Origin: Diacronema lutheri
Lineage: Eukaryota; Haptophyta; Pavlovophyceae; Pavlovales; Pavlovaceae
Direction: 5' to 3'
DNA length: 64,000 bases
NCBI GenBank assembly: GCA_019448385.1
Contig: JAGTXO010000004.1
Location: 124,001-188,000, forward strand
Shown here: positions 50,101 to 60,119 of the stretch, piece after piece
Position numbering within the stretch: the first letter of the stretch is position 1
How the letters are laid out: each line of letters opens with the position of its first letter
Program-made: the position numbers and the translations under genes
The notes under the pieces: generated by a model
Database searches by the model: none
Told to the model about the DNA's origin: nothing
Seen by the model: only the letters and a program-made list of their open reading frames with translations

Positions 50101-52625
50101 CGCCCGCCGCTCGCCGATGCGGCTCGTGCACTCGTCGCCCGCGCACGCGGCGAGCAGTTTGATGTCGACGACGTGCCGCGGCTGCTCGGCGAGCTCGAGG
50201 CGGAGCGGGCTGGCGGCGGACGGCGAGTAAAGCGGCGAGACGATCGACGTCTGCAGGCGGTACAGGCGCGTGCGCACCACGTCCTCGCGCTCGCGCGCGG
50301 GCGCCCACCAGACGAGCACGAGCGCGCAGAAGAGCGAGGCGACGAGCACGAGCAACGACGGGAGCGCGTCCGCGCGCCGCAGCTTGCGCACATGCGTCGG
50401 GCGCGCGAACTGCTTCACCTCGTACACGGACGAGTTGGCGGGCATCGTCGACACGTTCACCTCGACGATCGTCACCGCCGAGTAGTTGCCGCGCTTGCCG
50501 CCGAGCGCGGGCGAGATCCCATCCATCGAGATGGTGAATGCGTCGTACCGGTGCCGATTCAGCCATCCGCAGCATCCCCACGCGTCGTCGTCGTCGTCGC
50601 GCGCGCGCTCGCGCATCGCGTCGATGTTGTGCGCGAACGTGAGGTTGGTCTGGTCGATCGAGCCGTCGATCGTCTGCGCAGCGCGGCGCGGCGGCGCGCG
50701 GCGGCGCGCGGCGGCGCGCGGCGGCGGCGTGCGGCGACGGCAGCGGCGCGCAGCGGCGGCGGCGTGGCGGCGGCGCGCAACGCGGGGTGTGCATGAGCCG
50801 CACGCGGGGGCTCGGTGCGTGCGCCGCTGCGTAACGGCGGGTGCGCGCGGCGCGAGGCGCCGCGCCGCGCCGCGCCGCGGTGCGCGCGCACCTCGAGCAG
50901 GTCGTCCTTCGACGCGAGCACCTGTGCCTTTGAGGCGAAATCGCGGTTGGACATCATGCAGGCGATCGCGTGTCCGACATGCTGATTGTCGCGTTCCGCC
51001 TCAGGGGGCCCGAGGACGAGGAAGACGAAGCGGACGGGCGGCGGCTTGACGCCGTCCTGCTGCTCGGTGATCTGGCCCAGGTCCACCGCGCGCTTCAGCC
51101 GGACAAAGACCGCCGCCTGCTCCTCGAGGAAGGAGACCGTCCCGGCCAGCACGTCGCACGCCTCGTCCGACGCCTCGCGCAGCTCGGGCTGCGCGGCGTG
51201 CCGCTCGCGGCTCACGACGCGCGCGAGCGCGGCCGGGCCGAGCGACGAGGCGGTGGCGAGGTGCGCGCGCGCGGGCGCGGGCGCGAGCGTGACCGCCACG
51301 CTCTGCGCGCCGGCGCCGCCGCTGCCGTCGTCGGCACCATCAGCGGAGGGCACAGCGTGACCGTGCGCCGGCGCGTTCGAGCGGCCGCTGTCGGACGGCA
51401 GCGGCGCCTCGTTCGCGCCTGTGTGCGACGAGCTGAGCGAGAGCTCGCGCGCGCTCGGCAGCGCGCCCTCGCCCGCCACGACGCCATCGACCGATGCGCC
51501 CTCCTGCTTGCCCGCCGAGCCGGCGTCGTGGCGGTCGCGCGCCACGGGCTCGGCGCGCGCACGGCCGTCGACGAGCTTGCGCTTGCGCCGCTCGGTGGCG
51601 TGGTAGTGCTGGGCCTGGATCACCTGCATCGCCTCGTCGCGGTTCTCGTCCGCGAGCGCGCCCGACGCGATCATGTCGTTGACGATCGCGCTCGCGATGT
51701 AGTTCAGCGCCGCGCCGGATGAGAGCGGTCGGTCGGCGGCCGTCGGCACGTCGAGGTCGATCATGACGGTGCCGCGCGTGATGAGCTTGCGCAGGAGGAG
51801 GAAGTCGTGGAACTTGACCGTCGACAGGTGCGCGCGTCCGAACTGCATCTCGCCGTGCTTGCCCTCGGCGACGCTCTGCTCGAGCCCATCCTTCCAGTGC
51901 GCCACCTCGCGCCACTCGACCTTGTCGTCCTCGCGCACCTTGCGCAGCGTGTCCATCTCGACGAAGATGGGCTTGACCGGCTGGCCGATGTGCGCCGTCG
52001 TGCCGATGTCCGAGATCGAGATCGACGTGTGTGGCGCGCTCGGCTGCGCCGCCGCCGACGAGCGGTACGTCTTTGCGGTCTGCCACTCGAGGAAGTCGGC
52101 GTGGAACGCGTGGCCGGGGAAGAGCGTCGCGGTGCAGTCGCGGCCCGTGTGGCTCGCGCGCATGATGAGCATGGCGGGAAGCGTGTTCCCCGCCGCGGAG
52201 TGCAGCTCCATCGCGCTCTTCCGCGTCTCGACCATCTCGCCGATCCCGAAGAGCAGCCGGCAACTGTCGACCGTCCGCTCCGCGCGGAACTTTGCGTCGA
52301 GGATGCACTCGACCGGCTTGCCGATCGACACGTCGGGCCCGAGCACGCGGTAGACTTCCTTATTCATGTACGTGATCGTGGCGTCGTCGCGCGAGTAGCA
52401 GATGATCATCATCGGCGCGTCGTCCGCGGCCGCCATCATCTGCTGCAGCGCGCGCTGCCGCGCGCCGGCCGAGCCGCGCCGCTCGTCGGGCCCGCCGGCA
52501 TCCGACGAGCGGCGGCGGTGACGCGGGCTCACGCGCGTCGACTGGCTCCGCCCGCGCTCGACCGAGGGCGCAGCCGGCTCCTTCTCCGCCGGCCCGTCGG
52601 AGAGCCGGCGCGCGCGCGCCCGCAT
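47194..52625 (-). CDS. PAS-like + SLC4 (band 3) cytoplasmic domain + OCA2/CitM-type permease fusion
   Basis: Four exons (52625-50892, 50673-48909, 48767-48700, 47562-47194) give about 1311 residues. Residues 70-160 look like a PAS domain (MMIICYSRDDATITYMNKEV). Residues 236-350 match the SLC4 bicarbonate-transporter N-terminal domain: VEWREVAHWKDGLEQSVAEG, LRKLITRGTVMIDLD, IVNDMIASGAL, then AQHYHATERRKRK. At 540-578 comes its second half, VRFVFLVLGPPEAERDNQHV followed by GHAIACMMSNRDFASKAQVL. The membrane part is not SLC4: after TM1 (LPSLLVLVASLFCALVLVWW) and a large loop it is a P-protein/CitMHS permease, with LVDNVTCVLLLGPISIKLCE and IGGTTTLLGDPLNVLIGN. Junctions restore family sequence: DDLLE|TIDGSID, LEELG|LIRATGLG and ESRL|GVALVLVLWLSAL. 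Animal OCA2 controls melanosome anion flux and pH. Here the role could be pH- or bicarbonate-gated anion transport in an internal compartment (inference). Confidence 0.75.
47653..48650. repeat. 25-bp G-rich minisatellite, about 40 copies, in an intron
   Basis: The plus-strand unit is gtgggggcggcagtggga followed by gggggaa or gggggac, 25 bp. Units occur in two main versions (AAGT or ACGT at the end), with rare variants of one extra or missing G or cggcggt. Because 25 is not a multiple of 3, all frames cycle through one 75-bp/25-residue period and stay open on both strands, giving long spurious reading frames. It lies wholly inside the 1137-bp intron 47563-48699 of the permease fusion gene. Confidence 0.95.
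48841..48900. repeat. 13-bp tandem repeat near an intron donor
   Basis: Four or more copies of cggcgcgcgcacg lie within the 141-bp intron 48768-48908 of the permease fusion gene, ending just before its GTGAGA donor. Confidence 0.8.
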
Positions 52626-52706
52626 TGCTGCCCAAAAGGGTGCGTCGCAGCTGGGAAGGTTGCCGACCAAAACCCGCCGCCGTTGGCGCGGACGATTTCC
52701 GATTCG

Positions 52707-53578
52707 ATGGAAGACGCGCCGCCGGCCGATGTGATACGCGTCGCGAAGCGGGCGCTCGGCATCGCCGCCCACTACTTCGTGTACAAGCTCGGCGTGCGGC
52801 TGGCGTTTGGCTGTGCCGAGGACGAGCGCGGCTGGGGCAAGCCCGAAACGTGCGCGCGACGCGCGCGCGTCGGCGGACGCGAGCCGGCGCGCGACGGCGC
52901 CGTGCGCGCTTCGCCGCCGCCTCATCCGCCGCGCACTTCGCCGCACCGTCGACCCGCAGCTACGTGTGCGCGTTCGTGCATCAGGTGGTCGTCGCTTCGC
53001 TCGGCTTCGCCGCGCTCGCGCGCCAGGGCGAGCCGGCCGAGGTCGAGCGCTGGCTGGTGCAGGGCTGGCCAGTCGGCTCGCGCGCCGACTCGGCGGAGAT
53101 GGTGATCATGTTGGCCAATCTTTCCGAGATGATGACAGATTGGCTGCTGTACGCTAGGTATCGCGGATTCCAGACCGGCTACCACATGCACCACCTGCTT
53201 ACCGCGGTCGCGACGTGCGCGTTCATCTGGTGTGACAGCGCACCGGTCGGCTTTGCCGTCGCCTACTCGTCCGTGATGGAGGCGGGCGGCGCGTGCCTCA
53301 ACCTGTCGGGGCTTTTCCCGTGCCGGTTCACGTACACGTTGCGCCTGTGGGGCTACGTGCTCTCGCGCGTTGCGGCGACCGCGCTCCTTGTCGCGTGCAC
53401 CGCGTACGCGGCGCGCGGCCGGGTGGGCGTGCCGCTCGCCGCGCTCGCGCCCGTCTGGGCGCTCGCGCTGCTCAACTTGCGCTGGGCGGCCGACCTGCTC
53501 TTCGCCGCGCTGCGGCGCGGGCAGCGTGACCCGTGGGCGGCGGCTGCCGTGCCGGCGGTGAAGCGTGCAGATGGATGA
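52707..53578 (+). CDS. TLC-domain membrane protein
   Basis: Exons 52707-52849 and 52960-53578 (intron 110 bp, GTGCGC...CGCAG) give 253 residues. Splicing gives GWGKPET|YVCAFVHQVVVASLG. Several hydrophobic helices follow, with the TLC hallmark FQTGYHMHHLLTAVATCAFI (the conserved His pair) and SSVMEAGGACLNLSGLF ('E.S.P..N' region). The family (TRAM-LAG1-CLN8, TLCD-type) includes ceramide synthases and regulators of membrane lipid composition. The ceramide-synthase Lag motif (HDxxD) is not seen, so a TLCD-like role is more likely. It starts 81 bp from the divergent permease fusion gene. Confidence 0.7.
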
Positions 53579-53862
53579 GAAAGGGACAGCGGTGTGCGTC
53601 AGTCCGGGCCCTGCAGTGTCACTGTCGCCTTTCAATCCCTCCGATCATGTCCGGCATGCTGCGCCGTCGCCCGTCGGACATGTCTGACACATGCCACAGC
53701 TGTCACAATGGCCGGTGCTTGGCCCTCGCCATCGGCGCGAGCCAGCGCGGGAGCAGATGCACGCCGCGCATGCCCGCGGTCGACGGTGCGCCACGCGTGC
53801 GGACTGTGTTTGCGCGCGAGCGCGCGCCGTGCGGGCGCACGGCGCGGCAGCCGCACGCGTGC

Positions 53863-54642
53863 TCACGAGGCCTTTGCCTGGTTCTGCACCGTGATGGCCG
53901 CCTTGGTCGGCGGCTTGCTCGCCTCGAGCGCGTCGTGCGGTACGGTCACAACGAGCCGGTTGCCGTCCTCCACTTTGGCGACGATCTCGTCCGCCTTGGC
54001 AACGTTGCGCGGCAGCGCGAACGCACGGAAGAAGTCGACGGTGCCGCCCTTCGCCTTGCACGTGACGTGCAACTTGCGCCCGTCCACCTCGACGCGCGGG
54101 CTCGACGGCTCGACGCCGTGCACCTTGATGCAGTAGCCGACGTCGTCGTCGCTCACCTCGAACTCGGGCGGGCTCATGTCCGCGGCGGGGCGGAGCGAGA
54201 CCTTGAGCTGCTTGGACTTGTCCGTCCCGGTGCGCTCGCGCGGCTTCTGCGAACCATCGGGGATCGTGACGACGACGCGCGAGCCGATGTGTTCGGCGGT
54301 GATCTTGTCCGTGTTCTGTACGGCGCATGGCAGCGTGATCACGCGCGACGCGCGCGCGCAACCGTCGGCGGCCTCAGCCTTGACCGTCACGACGTTCGTC
54401 CTGTCGTCGATGGACACGTCGACGTTCTCAAAACCGCCGAGGTCGTCGAAGACGACGCGCAGCGCCTTGTTGTCGCCCGCCTCGACGCGCGCGACACTCC
54501 GCATGTCGGGAAAGTCGAGCGTGCGGCCGAGCGCGGGCAGCAGCGAGAAGGGGCTCGCCATGTCGGCGAAGGGATCGGTCCACAGCGGCGGCGCCGACGT
54601 GACGGGGAAGGCCGTGTACGGTGAGAGGAGTGATGACATCAT
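53863..54642 (-). CDS. Protein with two HSP20/alpha-crystallin-like domains
   Basis: A single exon of 259 residues from the ATG pair at 54642/54639. Two tandem beta-sandwich repeats are visible. The first contains NVDVSIDDRTNVVTVKAEAA and ends SRVVVTIPDG. The second contains YCIKVHGVEPSSPRVEVDGR, KLHVTCKAKGG and FFRAFALPRNVAKADEIVAK, ending NRLVVTVPHDALE. The FFRAFALP...A.I.A..E.G.L.VTVP pattern is the core of small heat-shock proteins ('F.R.F.LP..V....I.A....GVL.VT.P'). The first copy is more diverged (SRVITLPCAVQNTDKITAEH). The N-terminus (TDPFADMASPFSLLPALGR) resembles sHSP N-termini. It is probably a holdase chaperone; tandem-domain sHSPs occur in some plants and algae. The promoter holds a 22-bp palindrome. 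Confidence 0.7.
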   Translation of the reverse strand: MMSSLLSPYTAFPVTSAPPLWTDPFADMASPFSLLPALGRTLDFPDMRSVARVEAGDNKALRVVFDDLGGFENVDVSIDDRTNVVTVKAEAADGCARASRVITLPCAVQNTDKITAEHIGSRVVVTIPDGSQKPRERTGTDKSKQLKVSLRPAADMSPPEFEVSDDDVGYCIKVHGVEPSSPRVEVDGRKLHVTCKAKGGTVDFFRAFALPRNVAKADEIVAKVEDGNRLVVTVPHDALEASKPPTKAAITVQNQAKAS

Positions 54643-54712
54643 CGTGGACGGAGTTGGACGGGTCTGGACGGCAACTCGTGCCCTTTTTAAAAGAAGAAGA
54701 CGAGAAGGTGAC

Positions 54713-54734
54713 TGACGTCGCTTTAGCGACGTCA
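54713..54734. promoter_or_regulatory. CRE-like palindrome upstream of the double-HSP20 gene
   Basis: tgacgtcgct (54713-54722) and agcgacgtca (54725-54734) are perfect inverted copies with a TT spacer, each containing a full TGACGTC/GACGTCA core as bound by bZIP factors. It lies 71-92 bp upstream of the start codon. A TATA-like tttttaaaag and GAA-rich sequence, possibly heat-shock-element-like, lie between. Confidence 0.5.
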
Positions 54735-54849
54735 CCGCTCTCACCCGCAGTCACCGCTCCCAGTTTCCTGGCCCGGCCGCGCGCTTTTCCGCAAGCCATC
54801 CACACCCGCAGCGCCACCGCTCTCACCTCAGCGCCGCCTGGCCGGCCGC

Positions 54850-56840
54850 TCATCTGCCGTCGACGCCCTTTTGGAAGAGGCTCTTGAAGCCCATGCCCGA
54901 GAAAGAGCCGTCGACGACGTTCCACTCGCGGCTCTTGCGCGCGTACAGCTTCATCAGCGTCGTCGCGCGCTCAATCTCGTCGGCGCTCGGCGCGAGGTCG
55001 GGCACAAAGGCGCCGTGCAGCCCGTGCGGCAGGTACGTGTCCAGCTCGACGCGCGCAATCGGGCCGGCGGCGATGTCGTCAGCCCGGAGCACGCACACCG
55101 TCGCACGCCCGCCGCGCGCGCCGTCGATGAGCGGCAGCAGCACGTACCCGTCGTCCTCCGCGGCCGAGTCGCTCGCGCCCGCCCGCGGCGCAAAGGCCGG
55201 CTCACCCGCAAACTGCGCGCCGTGCGGGGCGAGCCAGACCTCGTGCTGGGCGGCGTCGCTCATGTCGATCTTGGCGACGCCCTTGAATGGCGATGCGATC
55301 CCGCCGCTCTCGCCGCCCGTCGCCGCGTAGATCCAGCGATGGCGCTGTGCGGACGTGCGCGGATGCGTCGACGGGAAATCGACATACCTGCGGAAGACCT
55401 CGCGCGCGGACGAGGCGCCGCTTGCAGGGTCGAGCGTGTACCGCCAGAGCGTAGCAGAGGGCAGCGTGTTGTACTCGACCGTCTCCCACAGCGGCGGTGC
55501 GTCGGGCGTGCCGGACGGCGAGCCGAGCTCAAGGCGCGGCGTGCTCGCCGAGTCGAGGACGACGCGGCCGTGTTCGTCCTCGTACGCGTTGGCGTGGTGG
55601 AAGGAGAAGTGGGTGGAGACGGGGAAGGAGATGGGCGCGCCGCCATTACGCGGGATCAGCCAGAGCAGCGTCGGCTTGCTCTCGTCGAAAACGATGCTCT
55701 CGCCTGCGCGCATTCCGCCGAGCGCACAGTGCGCACGACATGCGGCCAGCACGCGCGGCAACGTCAGCGTGCGGCGGGCGACGCGCGGCGCCGCGACGTC
55801 GGCGCGCGGCGCGGCGCACCGAGGCTCTTCTTGCCGAGCAGCGTGTCGAGCGGGTTTGCGCCAAATGAGGTGGGCGCCTGCGTGACAACGTAGTAGTTTG
55901 CGGTGAGCGCAAAGTCGTGCACGAGACAGAAGCCAGGCACGGACGCGAGCAGGCGCGGGCGCTCCTTGTTGATCGGGCGGAAGTCAGGGCCAAACTCGTA
56001 AAAGGTGAGCTGCGTCTTGCCGCTCAGCGGGTTTGGCATGTAGGCAAAGTTGACCAATCGGTTGTTGGCCACGTCGCGGCGCGGGTGCGCCGAAAAGGTG
56101 TCGCCCGGCTTGAGCAGCCCGGCAAGATCGGACTCGCGCGACGTGGCGAGGGAGAGCGAGTCCATCAGGTGCGGCCGCCCGCCTTCCCAAAGCGCGAGCA
56201 GCCTCCCGCCCCACCAGAGCACGTTCGTGTTGGCCACGTTCTTGGGCTGCGCGCCGCCGCCGGCCGCGAGGCGCGTGAGCAGCGGCCGAGCCGCGAGGAG
56301 CATCGTGGCGGCGGCACGCGCTGGCGGCAGCGCGGCAAGACGCGACGCGCGGCGCGCGGCGCGCACCTCGAGACCGCCCGCCCAGATTGGCCGCGGGTTG
56401 CTGAATTGCCCCGGATAAAGCATCTTGCCCGCTTGCGTCTCGCGCACGTAGCCCTTGGTGCGCACGAACCGGTTGCGGAAGTGCACCTGCCCCGCGCCGT
56501 CAAAGGTGAGCGCGACGAGCATGCCGTCGGCGTCGAAGGGGTGCTTGATGCGCTGCTCGCCCACTTCAAACTTGGCGGGCACGTTGCGAAAGAAGGTGCC
56601 CACCAGGTCGGCCGGCAGCTCGTCGCACCGCACCGAGTACGAATCCTCCGACGGCGCCGTCCTGTACCCGGCGACCCAGCCGTCGCGGTCCCACGGCACG
56701 CTCGCCTGCTCGGCGCTTGTCGCAACGGGCTTGCTCGCCGTGCTCATGCGCGGCGCCGCGCGCGCGCGCACCCGCGGTACCCCGCCCTCGGCCGGCGAGA
56801 GGAGCGCGAGCGCCATCACGACGGACCATCCGACGGCCAT
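54850..56840 (-). CDS. Carotenoid cleavage oxygenase (RPE65/CCD family), plastid-type leader
   Basis: Exons 56840-56367, 56246-55820 and 55703-54850 give 584 residues. The non-heme iron ligands are all recognisable: TFSAHPRRDVAN (His1), CLVHDFALTANYYVVTQAP (His2), FSFHHANAYED (His3) and LPHGLHGAFVPD (His4). Entry motifs GTFFRNVPAKFEVGEQRIKH, PFDADGMLVALTF and KNVANTNVLWWGGRLLALWE fit the family. Introns 56247-56366 (120 bp, stop-free) and 55704-55819 (116 bp) were placed at GGLE|PKNVAN and KKSL|G|ESIVFDESKP. The N-terminus (MAVGWSVVMALALLSPAEG plus basic stretch) suggests plastid import. It cleaves carotenoids to apocarotenoids; the cleavage position is not predictable. It is divergent from the small plastid-type gene by about 80 bp. 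Confidence 0.85.
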
Positions 56841-56920
56841 GTTCGCGAAATCTCGTGAAGCTCAGATTCTTGTGGGAACTGGGAACGGCGATGGTGGCCA
56901 ATGGGGCGGCAAGAGCGCCA

Positions 56921-57505
56921 ATGAAAATGCCACGCTTCTGCCTCGCGGCGGCTGTGCTGCTGCTTGCGATGCGCGAGGCCGCGGGCCACGCGCTGCGGCC
57001 GCCGCAGCGCAAGTGGGCGCGCGCGCGCCGAGCGCCACAGTTGCCTGGCGCGCGCACGGTGGGCATGACCGCCGAGCAGGCGGGCGGTGCGGGCGGCGCG
57101 GCAAACGGCACCGAACTCGCGCGGATGCTACAGCGCGAGCTGGCCAAGCGGCCGAGGCTGTGGGGGCTGCGGCACAAGGCCGATAAGGCCGAGGGCGAGC
57201 GTTCGGGCCACGCGGACGGCCGCGACGAGCTGCCGTACAGGCTCACGTCGATCGGGCCGCCCGAGAAGCGGCTCGGCACGTTCCGTCTCGACCCGCTCAC
57301 GCACTGCGGCGACACGCTCTGCGTCGGCGACCGAAAATTTGTCGTGAAGCGTGTGACGTTCTGCTACAAGCTGAGTGGCGGCAAGTACCGCATGGTGCGC
57401 AAGGCAGCCGCATGCAAAGAGCAGGCGCGCATCTCGGCCGAGGTCGCTCTGCAGCGCATGTACGACGCAGATTCGGTCTCGGGCATCGATGACCTCGACG
57501 ACTGA
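56921..57505 (+). CDS. Small protein of unknown function with plastid-type leader
   Basis: A single exon. ATG 56921 (194 residues) is preferred, with 56927 and 56891 as alternatives. The leader MPRFCLAAAVLLLAMREAAG is hydrophobic and followed by a basic segment, as for plastid import. The C-terminal half is ordered and conserved-looking: YRLTSIGPPEKRLGTFRLDP, then GDTLCVGDRKFVVKRVTFCY, KLSGGKYRMVRKAAACKEQA and RISAEVALQRMYD. It resembles an uncharacterised protein class common in complex-plastid algae, but I cannot name it. Several Cys residues could be redox-active. It ends in an acidic tail. Confidence 0.6.
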   Translation: MKMPRFCLAAAVLLLAMREAAGHALRPPQRKWARARRAPQLPGARTVGMTAEQAGGAGGAANGTELARMLQRELAKRPRLWGLRHKADKAEGERSGHADGRDELPYRLTSIGPPEKRLGTFRLDPLTHCGDTLCVGDRKFVVKRVTFCYKLSGGKYRMVRKAAACKEQARISAEVALQRMYDADSVSGIDDLDD

Positions 57506-57556
57506 TCTCAGACCGCAGTCGCGGACCCGCTGTACAATGTGTGCGCGTTAAATGCG

Positions 57557-60052
57557 TCAGCTCGTGAAGGAGAGGAGCCGGAGCTGTGCGCACAGCCCGT
57601 GCAAAACGCTCATGTAGTGCGCCGACGCCGATGCGAGGTCGACGATGAGCTGTGGCTGCCGCTCCTTGAGGCAGCTGACCGCGCTGCCGTGCGCGACCTC
57701 GCCGCGCGCCAGCTCCTCCATCCCATGCACGTCGAGCGCGATCGCGCTGTCCGCCTCGCCCGACTGGATGAGCGCTGCGTAGCGGTGCGCGTAGAGTAAC
57801 GTTGCCCACCCCTCGTCCGCCAGCCCGGCGAAGTGGTCGACCGGCTTGGGATCGCTCGAGGGGATGAGCTCGTCGTCATCCTCCTGCACAGCGGCAGCAC
57901 GCGCGCGGAGCGCGCCGCGCGCGCCGGCCGCTCAGCGCGCGCGGGCGCGCGGCCGCGCGAAGCGCGCGCGGGGCCGCTCGCAGCACCTTTGCCAGGTTGA
58001 CACCGACGCGCACGCAAACCTTGTCGCGCGCGCGCGAGGCGTTCCACTTCGAATGTGCGAGCCGAAACGTGGGCGCGAGGCGGAGCAGCTCGCGCAGCGC
58101 CTCCTCCTCGAGCTCGGCGTCCTTCGGCGTAACGGCGTGCAGCGGCGCCGCATCTCGGTCCGTTGGGAGCAGGTTGACGCCCGCCTGCCGGAGCAGGCCG
58201 AGCAGCACGGGCGAAGGCATCCGCACGTCGAGCAGCGCGTGCAGCTCGGGCAGGCGCGGATCGAGCAGCATCACGCCGTCGGCCGAGACGTCGAGCACGA
58301 CGAGGTGATGCGCTGTCTGCACGGCGAGCACCTGCGCCGCGCCGCGCGTCGACCGCACGTCGCGGGGACGGCGCGCGGTTCGCGCTCAGTGGGGCACGCG
58401 GCGCAGCATGCGCGCGCGCTCGCGGCGCGCGCACTGCGGTGCGGTGCGGCGCGCACCGACTTGGAGCGCGCGGTCGGATTGAGGCTCCAGCGCGTGTACG
58501 GCAGCTGGGCGTGCGTCGGCTGCAGTACGGCGAGCGCGCAGAGGTGCGTAGTGAGGAAGGAAAGTCGACGGCTCGGCTGGTCGTACCGGATTTCCGAGAT
58601 GCCGTCGAGCGACCACTGCTTGGCCTCGTCGTCCCACCAGCCGACCTTCACCATCTTGTCGGAGAGGAGCACGTCGGCTGCAAGCTGCACGCTCAGCCGG
58701 AGCGGCGCGGCCGCGCCCGCCGACGGCGCGGACTCGCCGCCAATCTGCGGGAGCGGGTAGGCCATGCGCGTGACGCCGTGCGCGGCCGGCCCGACCTGGC
58801 GCAGCGTCCAACCCTTGACGCGCTTGGGCATGGGGGGCAGCGCGAGCAGGTCGAGGATCGCCACGCCGCCGAGCGGCTGGAAGGACGACGGCACGCCGAA
58901 CGACGGCGCCGCGTGCTCGGTGCGGAGCTGCACGAGCCTGATCGCGACGGATGCGAGGGCGAGCGCCTTGGGCAGTTCGATCGAGACGCCAATCTCGGGG
59001 AGGTCGACGGCCTTGACGCGCGGGTTGCGCGCGAGGTTGACCCACAGCCCGAGCTTGAGCGCGTCCGTCTGCGCGCTGAGCTGCAGCTCGTTGCGGCTGC
59101 TCGCGCGCTCGTCGGCATTCGCGAGGATCTCCGACGTGAGCGCATCCAGTTTGGAGATGGTCATGCGGCTGAGGGTGGCGAGGGCGGTGGGGTACCAGAG
59201 CGAGCCCGGCTCGGCGCGCGGCCTGCGCAGCGCGAGCGCGTGCGCCTGGCCGAGCTGCACGAGCAGCGCCGCCGTTCGCTCGCATTCGGCGAGGCAGCCG
59301 TGGAGCGGCTGCGGGGGCGCCTCGCCCCACTCCGTCACGTACGTGTTGACGGCGGACTCGGACTGCATGTCCGGGAGCACGTGGCAGGCGATGTAGCGCT
59401 CCCACTGCGCAGCCGCCATACGGCCGTGCGCGCGAGCGCGCGCCGCGCGGCGCAAGGCGTAAGATGCGCGCGCGCGCGCGCGCGCGCGTGCACGGCGCGG
59501 CGCGGCGCGGCGCTCGCGCGATGCGCACCTCGCTCGCGTACTCGCGCTTGCGTTGTTCGTCGGCCAGACGCTCATTCAGCTCGAGCAACAGAGGCGCATT
59601 TTCCTTGTCCTCCACCACACGCCGCTCCGCCAGCTCCGCTGCCACCTTGGCCGCGAGCTCGGCCGCAACGCGAGCCTCCTCGGCGAGGCGCTGGCGCTCC
59701 TTCTCGAGCCGCTCGGCCTCGGCGGCCTCGGCGAGGCGCTGCTCCTCGGCAAGGCGCTCTGGTGTGCACGCGCGTGCATAAAGAACAAAGGCGCGCACGG
59801 GCCCGCCGGCGGCGACGGCACAGCTCAGCCGCAGGGCGCGCGAGGCGCGACGCTGCACGGCGTGGCGCGGCGCGCTGGCGGCGCACCGAGCTCAGCCTTC
59901 TTGAGCGCCTCCTTCTCCTTCTTTGTAAGCTTCTTTTTGCCCTCTTTGGGCGGCTGCGAGCGGCGCGCGCGATCGGGCGGGGCACGCGGACGCGTGCGCG
60001 CGTCAGGCGTGTCGAGGAGGACAGGGAACGCGAGCGGAGCGCCACCAACCAT
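57557..60052 (-). CDS. DNAI7: Axonemal dynein intermediate chain 7 (DNAI7/CASC1/IC97)
   Basis: Five exons (60052-59887, 59758-59529, 59404-58457, 58331-57987, 57883-57557) give 671 residues, close to animal CASC1. The N-terminus is Lys-rich then an Arg/Glu coiled coil (KKLTKKEKEALKKAELE, ERLAEEQRLAEAAEAERLEK), as in the family. The core matches CASC1 block by block: QWERYIACHVLPDMQSESAV-like start, LGLWVNLARNPRVKAVDLPE, IGVSIELPKALALASVAIRL, GGVAILDLLALPPMPKRVKG, DDEAKQWSLDGISEIRYD and LPYTRWSLNP. The last exon ends MSVLHGLCAQLRLLSFTS, like the vertebrate '..VCHMLLSTRLLSYS'. IC97 belongs to the inner-arm I1/f dynein in Chlamydomonas, tying this organism to motile flagella. All four introns (103-128 bp) have GTGCG/GTGCT donors and CAG acceptors with consistent phase. 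Confidence 0.85.
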
Positions 60053-60119
60053 CGTGGCCAAGTTGTAAGTTGTAACGTGCAAGGCGATTTTGGAATTTTC
60101 AAAAAGAAAATTCCGGCAC

